Assembly: GCF_000813005.1 (NCBI RefSeq)
Contig: NZ_JSYP01000011.1
Location: 248,001 to 312,000, forward strand
DNA length: 64,000 bases
From: Flavobacterium sp. KMS
Lineage (GTDB): Bacteria > Bacteroidota > Bacteroidia > Flavobacteriales > Flavobacteriaceae
Direction of reading: 5' to 3'
Shown: positions 43,111 through 51,931 of the stretch, in pieces
How the letters are laid out: each line of letters begins with the position of its first letter
Position numbering within the stretch: the first letter of the stretch is position 1
The notes under the pieces: model-generated
Seen by the model: the letters and a program-made list of their open reading frames with translations, nothing else
Databases searched by the model: none
Told to the model about the DNA's origin: nothing
Position numbers and translations under genes: made by a program

Positions 43111-43797
43111 TTAATCGTATTTTTTAATTAATTCGTCCAGAGAAAATTCTTTTAGGAGCTTGTCTAGATATTTACCTCTGCTACTTGATTCTCGTTGATA
43201 TGGAGCAAAGGAACTTGCCGTGTTATTAAATTCAGCATTTAGTTCTTCTAGTTTTATCTTTTCTTCAGGAGTTAATAATGGAGATTTATTTTCGATAAAA
43301 TCGAGAATTCTTTTTACGGCAATCTCTTTTTCGATTATGGCATTTTCGTTATTGTTTATAGTACAAATTCCATAAACACCTTTGCAGTAATAATCCCATT
43401 CTTCTTCCAGAGCTTCTTCGGCTTTATTGCTGTCTATTTTTTTATTTTCATCAAAAATATTCCCATAAGCAAACGTTTTATGGTCGTGGTTTTTTAAATG
43501 TGATAATAGGTTTTCCTTGAACTTTGTTTTGAATTCGTCAGCATTTGCTTTTTCAGCATTCTGTTCTATAAGTTTCAAAATATTCTTAGGAAAGTATTTT
43601 CTAATGATAGTAGTTTTATAGCTATCATTTAAAGAAGAACTTATCGTTATTTCTGAATTTATCGTGTATGAAGGTTCAGGTATGAGTTTAGCATCAATAA
43701 GCTGATGTAATTTATCTAGGGAAAGACGCATTGTTCTTGATATCTCTTCGAGTTCAATATAATTTTCTGAAATGTATTTTAAATTTAAATCTTTCAT
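43111..43797 (-). CDS. DUF6058-like protein
   Basis: This 228-residue protein resembles DUF6058 proteins, some of which are labelled as natural-product biosynthesis proteins. The pattern EEEWDYYCKGVYGICTINN near 130-150 and the terminal region with EIAVKRILDF support this. The N-terminal MKDLNLKYISENYIELEEIS looks like a small helix-turn-helix-like segment. No enzymatic motif is visible. The assignment is from memory of the family pattern. Confidence 0.55.
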   Translation of the reverse strand: MKDLNLKYISENYIELEEISRTMRLSLDKLHQLIDAKLIPEPSYTINSEITISSSLNDSYKTTIIRKYFPKNILKLIEQNAEKANADEFKTKFKENLLSHLKNHDHKTFAYGNIFDENKKIDSNKAEEALEEEWDYYCKGVYGICTINNNENAIIEKEIAVKRILDFIENKSPLLTPEEKIKLEELNAEFNNTASSFAPYQRESSSRGKYLDKLLKEFSLDELIKKYD

Positions 43798-43831
43798 TTC
43801 ATTTGGTTTTATAGTTTTATGGCGTTTAAAA

Positions 43832-44362
43832 TTATTCCATGAAAGCTGCGGGATATTTCACTTTTCCGCTTACGCCATCTAATCCGTTTTGGGTTAACGA
43901 AATAACCATACAGTTTTCTGCAGGAACATCAAATGGCATTTCGATATTGTATTTGTTTGTTAGTTCATATCCAAATCTTGGATAATAGTTTTCGTGTCCC
44001 AAAAGGATTATCGATTTGTAGCCTAGCTTTTTTGCTATTGCGTGACTTTCCATAATCAATTTTGCACCAATTCCTTTTCCTTGAAATTCTGGTTTAACCG
44101 AAACTGGAGCCAAAGCAAGAGAATCAAATGTTTGATCTTCATTCTCGATTTGTAATTTGGTTAGCAAAATATGACCTACTATTTCATTATCAACTTCGGC
44201 AACAAGCGATAATTCTGGGATAAAAGCATCCGAGTTTCTTAGTTTTTCGACTAGAAATTGTTCTTTATGGTCGCTGTATTCTACATCTTTAAATGCCTCC
44301 TCTATGATTTCAAAAACCTTTGGGTAGTCATTTTTGTTTTCTTGTCGTATTATAATTTCCAT
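43832..44362 (-). CDS. GNAT-family N-acetyltransferase (YhbS-like)
   Basis: This 176-residue protein has the CoA-binding motif VKPEFQGKGIGAKLIMESH at about 90-110 and GHENYYPRFGYELTNKY at about 122-140, the hallmark of YhbS-type acetyltransferases. It is cytoplasmic; the substrate is unknown. It starts 10 bases upstream of the PhzF gene end on the same strand. Confidence 0.9.
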   Translation of the reverse strand: MEIIIRQENKNDYPKVFEIIEEAFKDVEYSDHKEQFLVEKLRNSDAFIPELSLVAEVDNEIVGHILLTKLQIENEDQTFDSLALAPVSVKPEFQGKGIGAKLIMESHAIAKKLGYKSIILLGHENYYPRFGYELTNKYNIEMPFDVPAENCMVISLTQNGLDGVSGKVKYPAAFME

Positions 44363-44372
44363 AATTGTTTTA

Positions 44373-45161
44373 TTATTCTATCCAGCATGTTCCTGTAGAA
44401 TAGGTTTTAGCTTTTCCGCTTATTAAAACTCTATCTCCATTATCGACACAATACAATGTGCCTTCTCGTTCCGATAGTTGTTTGGCATGCATTTCCTTTT
44501 TGCCAAGTTGCTCGCTCCAATAAGGTATTAGCGAACAATGTGCTGAGCCAGTAACGGGGTCTTCGAGGATAGATGCTTGTGAGGTGAAAAATCGCGAAAC
44601 AAAATCGCAATGAGTTCCTTTTGCAGTTACTATAACTCCGCCTGGATCAAGGTTTAATTTATCAAAAGTTTGTCTGTCGATTACGATGTCTTTAATTTCT
44701 TGTTCGGTTTCATAAACTAAGACATAATCTCTGGATTTTAAAACCGCTTTAGGCTGAATGTTTAACGAATCTCTTATAATCTCTGGAAGTTCAGCTGGAA
44801 CAGGTTTTCTAGACGGAAAATTCAAAGTATATACATCTTTATCAACAGTTACAATTAGTTCACCGCTTAAAGTATCAAATACGATGGTGTTTTCGGGATA
44901 ATTAAGAATCGATTTTAAAGTGTGTGCAGTTGCCAAAGTTGCATGACCGCATAAATCCATTTCAATTTCGGGAGTAAACCAGCGCAAGTGAACTCTTTTA
45001 TCATTAACAACATAAAAAGCAGTTTCAGGAACGGCATTTTCTTGTGCAATTTTTAAAAGGATTTCATCAGGCAACCAACTTTCTAATGGAACAACACAAG
45101 CAGGATTTCCTCCGAAGATTTTATCTGTGAATGCGTCTATTTGATATAAGTTTAATTTCAT
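44373..45161 (-). CDS. PhzF-family isomerase
   Basis: This 262-residue protein belongs to the diaminopimelate-epimerase-fold PhzF family. It opens QIDAFTDKIFGGNPACVVPL, with the catalytic Glu46 in NAVPETAFYV. The conserved DLCGHATLATAH is at about 70-81, and DPVTGSAHCSLIPYW follows. The length is normal. PhzF catalyses an isomerisation in phenazine synthesis, but most relatives have unknown substrates and there are no other phenazine genes here. Confidence 0.93.
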   Translation of the reverse strand: MKLNLYQIDAFTDKIFGGNPACVVPLESWLPDEILLKIAQENAVPETAFYVVNDKRVHLRWFTPEIEMDLCGHATLATAHTLKSILNYPENTIVFDTLSGELIVTVDKDVYTLNFPSRKPVPAELPEIIRDSLNIQPKAVLKSRDYVLVYETEQEIKDIVIDRQTFDKLNLDPGGVIVTAKGTHCDFVSRFFTSQASILEDPVTGSAHCSLIPYWSEQLGKKEMHAKQLSEREGTLYCVDNGDRVLISGKAKTYSTGTCWIE

Positions 45162-45196
45162 TACAAACGGGGTTAAAAATTAAAGGCATTGAGTAT

Positions 45197-45559
45197 TTAC
45201 TCTCCAATAAATATTATTTTGTTACCAAATGGGTCAATAACTTCTACACAGTAGATTTTTTCGTTCCAGAAAGCTTTTTCAATTCCTGGTTTGTTGTATT
45301 TATAGTTTTTCTGAATCAGTTTTTGATGATAGTCTTTTAAACCAACAAAACCTTCAATAATTATTTTTGCTCCAGGCGAACAATCTCCGTGATGTTCACT
45401 CAAATGAATTTCGATTCCTTCGAGTAAAATGCGAATATACAATGGTGAATTTTCTTCAAAAGTATGTTCGTCAAGAATTTCAAAACCAAGCCAATCAACA
45501 TAAAATTCGACTGCTTTTTTATAATCAAAAATTCTAAAAATAGGTCTTATAATTGCCAT
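45197..45559 (-). CDS. VOC-superfamily (glyoxalase/bleomycin-resistance-like) protein
   Basis: This 120-residue protein has the VOC beta-alpha-beta-beta-beta layout: IFRIFDYKKAVEFYVDWLGFE at the start, then IRILLEGIEIHLSEHHGD and VIDPFGNKIIFIGE at the end. The HLSEHHGDCSPG stretch is typical of the bleomycin-resistance-like group. It may bind or act on a small molecule, but the ligand is unknown. Confidence 0.88.
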   Translation of the reverse strand: MAIIRPIFRIFDYKKAVEFYVDWLGFEILDEHTFEENSPLYIRILLEGIEIHLSEHHGDCSPGAKIIIEGFVGLKDYHQKLIQKNYKYNKPGIEKAFWNEKIYCVEVIDPFGNKIIFIGE

Positions 45560-45588
45560 GATTGATTTTGTTTTATGTCTACAACAAA

Positions 45589-46098
45589 TTACTTCCTTCC
45601 TTCATTAACAAGAAGTTTTAATGAATTGATATAATCAGTATCAAATTCGATCACTCTTATTTTATTTGGATTAAAACTTAGTTCACCACCAAATTTACCT
45701 CTTGTTTCAAGAAAATCTATAACCAGTTCTTCATCATCCAGTTTTATTAACTTACCAAGATAAACAGCTTTCTCCGATTTTTTGGCAATCTGGAAAATTT
45801 CATATTTGTTTGTTATAAAGGTAAGAATAGAAGATAAATCTCTTAGCGGAATTATTTCGTCTGAGTTGGTTTTTAAGCCTTTCAGTCTAATCACACTTTC
45901 TGTAAATACATTATCGCTATCTCGAGTAATAGATTGTATGTTTTTGTTCTTTAAAATTACATAACCATCAATTATAAAGTCAACAGGATTGTTTTTTAAT
46001 AAAATCCAATCGTCGGTATAATCGATAAGAAAACCAGTAAATATTTCTTTTCTGTCTTCAAATTCGATTGAAATTAATTGTCTTAGGTGATTGTCCAT
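45589..46098 (-). CDS. Uncharacterised small protein
   Basis: I do not recognise a family for this 169-residue soluble protein. It is built of short beta-strand blocks (IFTGFLIDYTDDWILLKNNP and YLGKLIKLDDEELVIDFLE) that look like two related beta-barrel halves, each with a strand followed by D-D/E-x-V/I. It starts two bases after the tautomerase-like gene, so the two are co-transcribed. Confidence 0.6.
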   Translation of the reverse strand: MDNHLRQLISIEFEDRKEIFTGFLIDYTDDWILLKNNPVDFIIDGYVILKNKNIQSITRDSDNVFTESVIRLKGLKTNSDEIIPLRDLSSILTFITNKYEIFQIAKKSEKAVYLGKLIKLDDEELVIDFLETRGKFGGELSFNPNKIRVIEFDTDYINSLKLLVNEGRK

Positions 46099-46099
46099 T

Positions 46100-46522
46100 T
46101 TATTGATTGTTACTTAATTGTTTTAATTGTTTTAAATGTTTTTGTTCTTGAATTTCCCCGTTTCCAAACGACCAGTTCTCACTTCCATTATTCTCCAGTA
46201 AAATTATGATAATATCACTTTTTAGAATTTCGGTTGTATTCGAAATTCTAGTTGCAATCTGGGCATATAATTTTGTTTTTTGCTCTTTTGTTCTTCCTTG
46301 TCCAGCGGTTATTTGAACATAAATAATGTTTTCAGAATGGGTAATTCCAAGATAACTTTTTGGGAATTTAATTTGATTAGATTCCAGCTCTTCAATTACA
46401 TGAAAATAATCATCTTGCGGAATATTGAATTCCTGAATTAAAGATTCATGTATCGAGATTGAAATGTTCTCTTTGGTTTCCTGCGATAATTTTTTGGGTA
46501 AACTTATTCTAACAAATGGCAT
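46100..46522 (-). CDS. Tautomerase-superfamily protein (4-OT-like)
   Basis: This 140-residue protein begins MPFVRISLPKKLSQ, so processing would expose the N-terminal Pro used by 4-oxalocrotonate tautomerases. The repeated beta-alpha-beta pattern includes YVQITAGQGRTKEQKTKLYAQ, typical of the family. It is twice the length of a single 4-OT unit, as in fused-type relatives. The substrate is unknown. It lies between a hypothetical gene and the frameshifted hexapeptide-repeat gene. Confidence 0.85.
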   Translation of the reverse strand: MPFVRISLPKKLSQETKENISISIHESLIQEFNIPQDDYFHVIEELESNQIKFPKSYLGITHSENIIYVQITAGQGRTKEQKTKLYAQIATRISNTTEILKSDIIIILLENNGSENWSFGNGEIQEQKHLKQLKQLSNNQ

Positions 46523-46524
46523 AC

Positions 46525-47134
46525 TTATCCTTTTACTTGTTCAATTAATTCGAGTCTTTTTACGATTGTGTTTCTTTTTAATATCGTTCCGGGCGATAAT
46601 ACCGCATTTGCTCCAATCTTGGAATTATCTCCAACTAATGAACCAAATTTTTCGCTTCCCGTTTCGATAATTTCATCATTGTGTAAAACCGAAATCTTCT
46701 TTATAACTCTTTCGTTATAATGATTGGCAGCGATAGAACCAGCTTCAAAATTGATATTGCTACCAATGATACTATTCCCGATATAATTAAAATGCGCAAT
46801 AGCTGTTAACGAGCATATAATACTATTTTTAATCTCGCAACCGGGACCTATTTTCACTGAATTCCCAAGATAAACGCCTTCTCTAAGAATAGGCATGGGC
46901 ACCTACATAACAATTTTCACCAATAATTGCTGGCGATTTTATTGTAACACCATTTTCGATTGTTGCGGTTTTATGAATAGCAACGTTGTCTTTTATGGTG
47001 TAATTATCGTCAAGAGTTAGAATTGTTTTTTGTATAATTTCCTTAAGATTATCGGTAATGTTCCAAGGTTGTAAGTTGATTAGGTTAGAGAAAAGTAAAG
47101 AAAAATCGTTTATATAATCATCAATATGTATCAT
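46525..47134 (-). pseudogene. Left-handed beta-helix (hexapeptide-repeat) protein gene split by a frameshift
   Basis: Two overlapping frames form one ancestral protein of about 202 residues. The first runs 47134-46883 and ends IIGENCYVGAHAYS followed by a stop. The second continues from about 46895 as LREGVYLGNSVKIGPGCEIK. Removing one T near 46886-46890 (TATTCTT to TATCTT) would read GAHAYLREGVYLG, a continuous hexapeptide repeat. The product resembles GlmU-like sugar-nucleotide acyltransferase or transferase beta-helix proteins. It is either a real pseudogene or a sequencing error. A programmed shift is unlikely because no slippery site is seen. Confidence 0.8.
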
Positions 47135-47145
47135 TTCAATCTAAT

Positions 47146-47514
47146 TTATTTTATTTTGATTTCTCCACTTTTATAAAGACCAATTGCTTTCTCAATTATT
47201 GCTTTTATGGTATCAATAGGTAAATCTTCGTTTGGGTCAAATAACATTGTTTTCATCCGTGAGCGTTTTTCGAATATTAACTCGGGATTATCAAAGTGTT
47301 TTCCCTCGACGATGCCTAGATAGGGTTTGTTATTTGTTTTATGAACCCACAAATAGCAAAACATCTTTCCTTTGTAACAGAAAAAAGGCATACTATATTT
47401 TAATGTATGAGTGATTTCAGAATCTTGCGAAAGAATAATTTGTCGTAATGCAAGCAAACAACCTTTATTAGGTTCTTCTTGTTTTAGGTAGAAATTATCA
47501 AGTTCTAAACTCAT
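47146..47514 (-). CDS. DUF1801 (YdhG-like) protein
   Basis: This 122-residue protein matches the DUF1801 pattern: EITHTLKYSMPFFCYKGKMFCYLWVHKTNN followed by PYLGIVEGKHFDNPELIF (given here in two parts). A C-terminal helical stretch ends in IIEKAIGLYKSGEIKIK. The family is small and cytoplasmic, with no agreed function. It lies 11 bases from the frameshifted gene. Confidence 0.85.
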   Translation of the reverse strand: MSLELDNFYLKQEEPNKGCLLALRQIILSQDSEITHTLKYSMPFFCYKGKMFCYLWVHKTNNKPYLGIVEGKHFDNPELIFEKRSRMKTMLFDPNEDLPIDTIKAIIEKAIGLYKSGEIKIK

Positions 47515-47519
47515 CTTTT

Positions 47520-47698
47520 CATTTATTAATAATGTAAATAGTCTATCTACCTCTTTGCGAAAGGAACGCGATCCCGAAGCGTCGGGACGGATTTACAAAA
47601 GTAAAAACGCGGATTAAAACGGATTTTAAAAAATAATAGATAGAAAATCCGTTTAATCTGTGTTTTCGCCTTAGCGAATCTGTTTAATCTGCGTTCCT
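47520..47698. repeat. Dispersed repeat with a GTCCCGACGC palindrome
   Basis: The 20-base segment CGATCCCGAAGCGTCGGGAC at 47569-47588 is the exact reverse complement of part of 29431-29454. CGCCTTAGCGAATCTGTTTA near 47668 belongs to the same family as 29314-29840. No gene is seen. Confidence 0.75.
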
Positions 47699-48226
47699 CT
47701 ATAGACGATTTAAGGTCAGCTTCATCATTATATCCGTTTGAGGGTCATTTCCTAATTTAAATATGTGTTTGTCAAATTCGACAAAGCCATTTTTTTTATA
47801 AAAAGCTAATGCTCTATGATTTTCTTCCCAAACGCCAAGCCATACATAACCTACGTTTTTTTCTTTGGCAATTTGTAACGCTTTGTCATATAAAAGTTGC
47901 CCGACCTTTTTACCTAAGAATTCTTTTGAAACATAAATACGTTCTATTTCTAAGGCATTATTATCTCCTAATTCAGTTTGTGCTTTTCCAGAATTCACCT
48001 TTAAATATCCAATAACTTCATTATTCAATACTGCAAAGAAGAATTTGGAATCTGGATTTTCAATTTCTTTTTTAAGTTTATCAAAGGCAAAACTACTGGA
48101 CAAATAATTGTTCATGTTTTCCTCAGTATTAGGCAATGAAAAAGTTTCTAAAAAAGTTTGCCTTCCGATATTTTGCAGTTTTTCAATATCTGCGATTGTT
48201 ACTTTTTCGAGTATAATAGATTCCAT
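47699..48226 (-). CDS. GNAT-family N-acetyltransferase
   Basis: This 175-residue protein has the GNAT core EIERIYVSKEFLGKKVGQLL at about 90-110, including the CoA-binding loop. GYVWLGVWEENHRALAFYKK and GFVEFDKHIFKLG near the end are classic motif B. It is the third GNAT enzyme in the same accessory run. The substrate is unknown. Confidence 0.9.
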   Translation of the reverse strand: MESIILEKVTIADIEKLQNIGRQTFLETFSLPNTEENMNNYLSSSFAFDKLKKEIENPDSKFFFAVLNNEVIGYLKVNSGKAQTELGDNNALEIERIYVSKEFLGKKVGQLLYDKALQIAKEKNVGYVWLGVWEENHRALAFYKKNGFVEFDKHIFKLGNDPQTDIMMKLTLNRL

Positions 48227-48312
48227 GGATTGGTAATAAATAAGTTTCTACTAAATTAATTCCTTTTAGAATCAGGTCAAAATAAATAATTGTTAATGTT
48301 TATTTAATCGAA

Positions 48313-48897
48313 TTATTGGAGTTGGAAGTAATTTGTACGAGTAATTCCACATACCATTTCAGTTCTTCCTGTATCTGTCTCTTCACCTGTATAACTAATG
48401 GATAATAGTCCGGAATCGTCATCTATGGTATAATCCCATATTTCCTTGTTTGAGTATACTACTTCTGTATACATTAAATCGATTCCTGCTTTGTCTAGAA
48501 ATCTTAGTTTTTCAGTTTTGATTAGAGTCCATTCTTTTGAATTTTTATATAATTCAAGAAATTTAATTTCTTCTGAATCTATAGTCATCATTTTAGCAAC
48601 TAAGTTATCTTCTCTTATTATCCAATTAGATTCGGAATCTGCCATCTTCCAATTACCAATGAGTTTATCTGTTAGCCTTTTTCTTACGATGGGTCTTAAT
48701 GAGTCTACTTTTTCTAGTGCGCATTGACCTAATTCAGTTCTAGGATGAATATCATTTGCAAACTGGTAGAGTCTAATTGCTTTCTGAATTTCATTCGCTT
48801 TTAAATATTCAGTTGCTTTATTATAGATAGTATCTTGGTTTTGTCCCCAAATAGAAACGGAAACAAATAAACAGATAATTAGTATAACCTTTGACAT
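48313..48897 (-). CDS. Exported protein of unknown function
   Basis: This 194-residue protein has a signal peptide (MSKVILIICLFVSVSIWGQ). A short TPR-like segment at about 25-65 (KATEYLKANEIQKAIRLYQF) precedes a beta-rich domain with an IGNWKMADSESNWII stretch, reminiscent of lipocalin-like proteins. No specific family is recognised. Confidence 0.65.
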   Translation of the reverse strand: MSKVILIICLFVSVSIWGQNQDTIYNKATEYLKANEIQKAIRLYQFANDIHPRTELGQCALEKVDSLRPIVRKRLTDKLIGNWKMADSESNWIIREDNLVAKMMTIDSEEIKFLELYKNSKEWTLIKTEKLRFLDKAGIDLMYTEVVYSNKEIWDYTIDDDSGLLSISYTGEETDTGRTEMVCGITRTNYFQLQ

Positions 48898-48962
48898 GAT
48901 TCTCTATTGTTTAGAAGATATACAGCTATGATTAAATTTGATTATAGTTGCAATTCTATTTT

Positions 48963-49634
48963 TTATTCTGCCAATTGCTTTTTCATTTCAATATTAAAAC
49001 TGAATTGTTCTTCAACTGGAATTTCTTTACGGCTATTCTTGTTTATGTCTTTGCCTTCTTTACTCCAAAGAAATGGGACGAAATTAAAAACCTTATTCCC
49101 ATCTAATTTAGAAACTTCAGTTTTCCAGTTTTCCCACCTTTGATTTCTATAAAATTCATCCAAATCATTATTAAAGCAAAAGGATAAAAACTCACTGTAT
49201 GTTATTTCTAGTGGTTCGTATTCCAGAGTGTCTGGAGCGAAATAATATATATTCCCTAAATCACTTCCTAGATCACCTCCATTCAAAATAAAAAAGCCAC
49301 CAATAGCATCATCTGCAACTAATAATAATCTCGGATTTTCTCCAAACTCTTCTGTGAATTTTCCAATATTCCAATCGGGTAACGAACGATTTAGTTTCTC
49401 ATTTCCTGAGCCAAGGATTCTAATCCAGCCATTATCAACTAATATTCCACCAGTGCTGAAGATAATAGCGCCCATTGGGGAACGTGTAGAAACCTGTGTT
49501 TTATACAACGCTTCTTCTGCTTTTGCATTATCAACGGCTAGGATTTCTATCTTGTTTTTGGCATCATTAATCCATTCCGTTACAATTGGCCAACCTGGAT
49601 CTTCTTTATTTATTAATTCTTCAACGTTTCTCAT
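48963..49634 (-). CDS. DUF2625 protein (immunity-like)
   Basis: This 223-residue cytoplasmic protein matches DUF2625, a family found in polymorphic-toxin immunity neighbourhoods. It opens VEELINKEDPGWPIVTEWIN and contains STGGILVDNGWIRILGSGNE and DDAIGGFFILNGGDLGSDLG (split for length). No catalytic motif is seen. It lies 11 bases from the DUF4265 gene and in the same run as an SMI1/KNR4 protein. Confidence 0.85.
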   Translation of the reverse strand: MRNVEELINKEDPGWPIVTEWINDAKNKIEILAVDNAKAEEALYKTQVSTRSPMGAIIFSTGGILVDNGWIRILGSGNEKLNRSLPDWNIGKFTEEFGENPRLLLVADDAIGGFFILNGGDLGSDLGNIYYFAPDTLEYEPLEITYSEFLSFCFNNDLDEFYRNQRWENWKTEVSKLDGNKVFNFVPFLWSKEGKDINKNSRKEIPVEEQFSFNIEMKKQLAE

Positions 49635-49644
49635 TTTACTACTC

Positions 49645-50109
49645 TTAATACCAATGATTATTAGATAAATTCGGTTCGGCGTAATCTATAATACCATCGT
49701 TTTGTAACTCATTTAGTTTCTCTCGGATTGGCTCATATTTTACGGTTGATAAAACTTCCATTACAAAATATCCTTCATTGAACTTTTCAGATTCGCATCC
49801 CAAATGGTTAAATATCATACGGATGTCGTCTGTAGAAATAGTTTTATCCAATACAACAACCTGAATAGTCGAATTTCCTGAATGTTCTATTGTTTGTCTA
49901 TAGGTTAATTTTTGCTCATTCTCATCAAACTCTGCAAGTACTACATCTTCGCAAGAAACAGGTGCGTAAAACGGAATGTTATCTAGCTTATATAATCCTT
50001 TTTCGGCATTGATTACTGTTGCCCATATAGTTTCTACAGCTGATTCGTTAAGGATTTCACTGAAAAATCTAAAAAGTATTTTGACATATTTGTCTTGTTC
50101 TTCTGCCAT
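49645..50109 (-). CDS. DUF4265 protein (immunity-like)
   Basis: This 154-residue protein resembles DUF4265 proteins. Supporting stretches are ETIWATVINAEKGLYKLDNI, PFYAPVSCEDVVLAEFDENE, then STIQVVVLD, and a C-terminal helical tail with EPIREKLNEL. These small soluble proteins often occur with immunity genes. It lies between the DUF2625 and SMI1/KNR4 genes. Confidence 0.82.
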   Translation of the reverse strand: MAEEQDKYVKILFRFFSEILNESAVETIWATVINAEKGLYKLDNIPFYAPVSCEDVVLAEFDENEQKLTYRQTIEHSGNSTIQVVVLDKTISTDDIRMIFNHLGCESEKFNEGYFVMEVLSTVKYEPIREKLNELQNDGIIDYAEPNLSNNHWY

Positions 50110-50133
50110 TTTATTTAAATGCTATTGTTTTTA

Positions 50134-50655
50134 TTATAATTTATCTCCCCATTCGCTTGGGTCAAAAGGTTCAAATTCTCTTTCGGTAAATGCTTCGGTC
50201 AAAATTCCTGAAGAGCACAGCCATGTTATAGTTTCTTCGAGCGTTTTTCCTGCTTTGTATATCATTTCGCTATTTCTTGGCAAAATGTAATATTCACTTT
50301 TATACAGAATAATTTCATCTCCATCAAATGTATCTCCAATTCTTACGGTCCCGAAGTCTCGGGATAAAACTTCCTCTTTCGTCAGGACATCTTTTCCTTC
50401 ATCCCAAAACCAATATTCGGTAATTCGACTTTTCCAATCAGCGATAGTCATGACAATTGTTTCGGGAAGATATATCCTTACATACGTTCCGCCAAGGATT
50501 CCGCTTCCGTACGTTAGAACATATTCTTTATAATCATCATCAAAACTGACGTTTAGTGTTTGTTCGCAAGCTTCAATATCTTCTTCTTCGGCAAGAAACA
50601 AGTCGGTTTTGTTTGTGTTATAGTTTGGGATTATTTTATAATTCTCGAAGTTCAT
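50134..50655 (-). CDS. SMI1/KNR4 (SUKH) family protein, immunity-like
   Basis: This 173-residue protein has the SUKH pattern: LAEEEDIEACEQTLNVSFDD, then YKEYVLTYGSGILGG, and a mid-section with TIADWKSRITEYWFWDEG. The SUKH superfamily includes immunity proteins against polymorphic toxins. It is cytoplasmic. It opens a three-gene group with DUF4265 and DUF2625. No matching toxin is in the window. Confidence 0.85.
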   Translation of the reverse strand: MNFENYKIIPNYNTNKTDLFLAEEEDIEACEQTLNVSFDDDYKEYVLTYGSGILGGTYVRIYLPETIVMTIADWKSRITEYWFWDEGKDVLTKEEVLSRDFGTVRIGDTFDGDEIILYKSEYYILPRNSEMIYKAGKTLEETITWLCSSGILTEAFTEREFEPFDPSEWGDKL

Positions 50656-50720
50656 GTGTTTATTATTTATTATAGCTAAGATATGGCTTTTTTATTGTTG
50701 AGAATAATGTTTTCTAATAG

Positions 50721-50758
50721 AAAAAGCCGCAGTCACAAATCGTGATTACGGCTTTTGT
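50721..50758 (-). terminator. Intrinsic terminator of asd
   Basis: AAAAAGCCGCAGTCAC and GTGATTACGGCTTTT form a stem of about 14 pairs with one mismatch and an AAATC loop. A T-run on the minus strand follows. Confidence 0.8.
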
Positions 50759-50777
50759 TAAGATATAATTTTAGGTT

Positions 50778-51767
50778 TTAAACCAGTTTTGCAGCTACAA
50801 GATATTCAGCAATCTGGATTGTATTAGTCGCAGCACCTTTTCTTAGGTTATCGGCAACAATCCACATATTTAAAGTATTTGGCTGGCTTTCGTCACGACG
50901 AATACGACCTACAAAAACATCATTTTTACCTTCGGCATAAAGTGGCATTGGGTATGTAAATGTGTCTAGGTTATCCTGAACTACAACACCATCAGTATGA
51001 TGTAAAATTTCACGTACTTCATTTACATCAAAATCATTTGTAAACTCAACGTTTACCGCTTCGCTATGACCACCAACAACAGGAACACGAACCGCAGTTG
51101 CTGTTACAGCGATAGTGTTATCACCTAGAATTTTTTGTGTTTCACGAACCAATTTCATTTCTTCTTTGGTGTATCCGTTTTCTTCAAAGCTATCACAATG
51201 TGGAATTGCATTTCTGTGAATAGGGTATTTATAAACCATTTCGCCTTTTACACCAGCGTATTCATTCTCTAATTGTTTCACAGCTTTTACTCCAGTTCCT
51301 GTGATAGATTGGTAAGTAGAAACAACGATTCTTTTAATGTCGTATTTTTTGTGCAAAGGAGCCAATGTTAAGACCATTTGTATAGTCGAACAGTTTGGGT
51401 TTGCTATAATTTTATCTTCTTTAGTTAAAGTAGAAGCATTGATTTCTGGAACAATCAATTTTTTTGTTGGATCCATTCTCCATGCCGATGAGTTATCGAT
51501 AACTGTAGTTCCTGCTGCTGCAAATTTTGGAGCCCACTCTAATGAAGTTTCACCTCCTGCAGAGAAAATAGCAATATCAGCTTTCAAATCTACTGCGGTT
51601 TGCAATCCAACAACCGTATAATTAGTTCCTTTATATTCGATTTGCTTTCCAACTGATTTCTCAGATGCAACCAAAATTAATTCTGTAACAGGGAAATTTC
51701 TTTCTGCCAACACTTTTAGCATTACTTCGCCAACCATACCGGTAGCGCCTACAATCGCTATTCTCAT
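50778..51767 (-). CDS. asd: Aspartate-semialdehyde dehydrogenase
   Basis: This 329-residue enzyme of lysine, threonine and methionine synthesis reduces aspartyl phosphate to aspartate semialdehyde with NADPH. The Rossmann motif GATGMVG is at residues 8-14. The catalytic Cys126 lies in NPNCSTIQM, and the catalytic His is in GGHSEAVNVEF. Length and motifs are typical. A well-formed promoter lies upstream at 51807-51836. Confidence 0.96.
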   Translation of the reverse strand: MRIAIVGATGMVGEVMLKVLAERNFPVTELILVASEKSVGKQIEYKGTNYTVVGLQTAVDLKADIAIFSAGGETSLEWAPKFAAAGTTVIDNSSAWRMDPTKKLIVPEINASTLTKEDKIIANPNCSTIQMVLTLAPLHKKYDIKRIVVSTYQSITGTGVKAVKQLENEYAGVKGEMVYKYPIHRNAIPHCDSFEENGYTKEEMKLVRETQKILGDNTIAVTATAVRVPVVGGHSEAVNVEFTNDFDVNEVREILHHTDGVVVQDNLDTFTYPMPLYAEGKNDVFVGRIRRDESQPNTLNMWIVADNLRKGAATNTIQIAEYLVAAKLV

Positions 51768-51806
51768 TTTTATATTTTTTATTGTGAATGTTTGTTATTT
51801 GAAGTG

Positions 51807-51836
51807 CAAAAATAGGTATAATGAAGTTGAAAACAA
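51807..51836 (-). promoter_or_regulatory. Promoter of asd
   Basis: On the minus strand, TTG at 51836-51834, a 19-base spacer and TATTTTTG at 51814-51807 match the Bacteroidota pattern. The start codon is about 40 bases downstream. Confidence 0.65.
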
Positions 51837-51882
51837 GCGGGTTCACAAAAAATAACAAAATGTTACATTTGCAACAAAAAAG

Positions 51883-51911
51883 AAAAACCGTTCAGATTTT
51901 GAACGGTTTAG
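51883..51911 (-). terminator. Intrinsic terminator of mscL
   Basis: AAACCGTTCA and TGAACGGTTT pair around a GATTT loop. It lies 21 bases from the mscL stop on the minus strand. Confidence 0.75.
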
Positions 51912-51931
51912 TTAGACAATAGTGTAGCGGA

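Noticed and set aside
44373..45161. Phenazine biosynthesis cluster
   Set aside because: Only a PhzF-like gene is present; no other phenazine genes are nearby.
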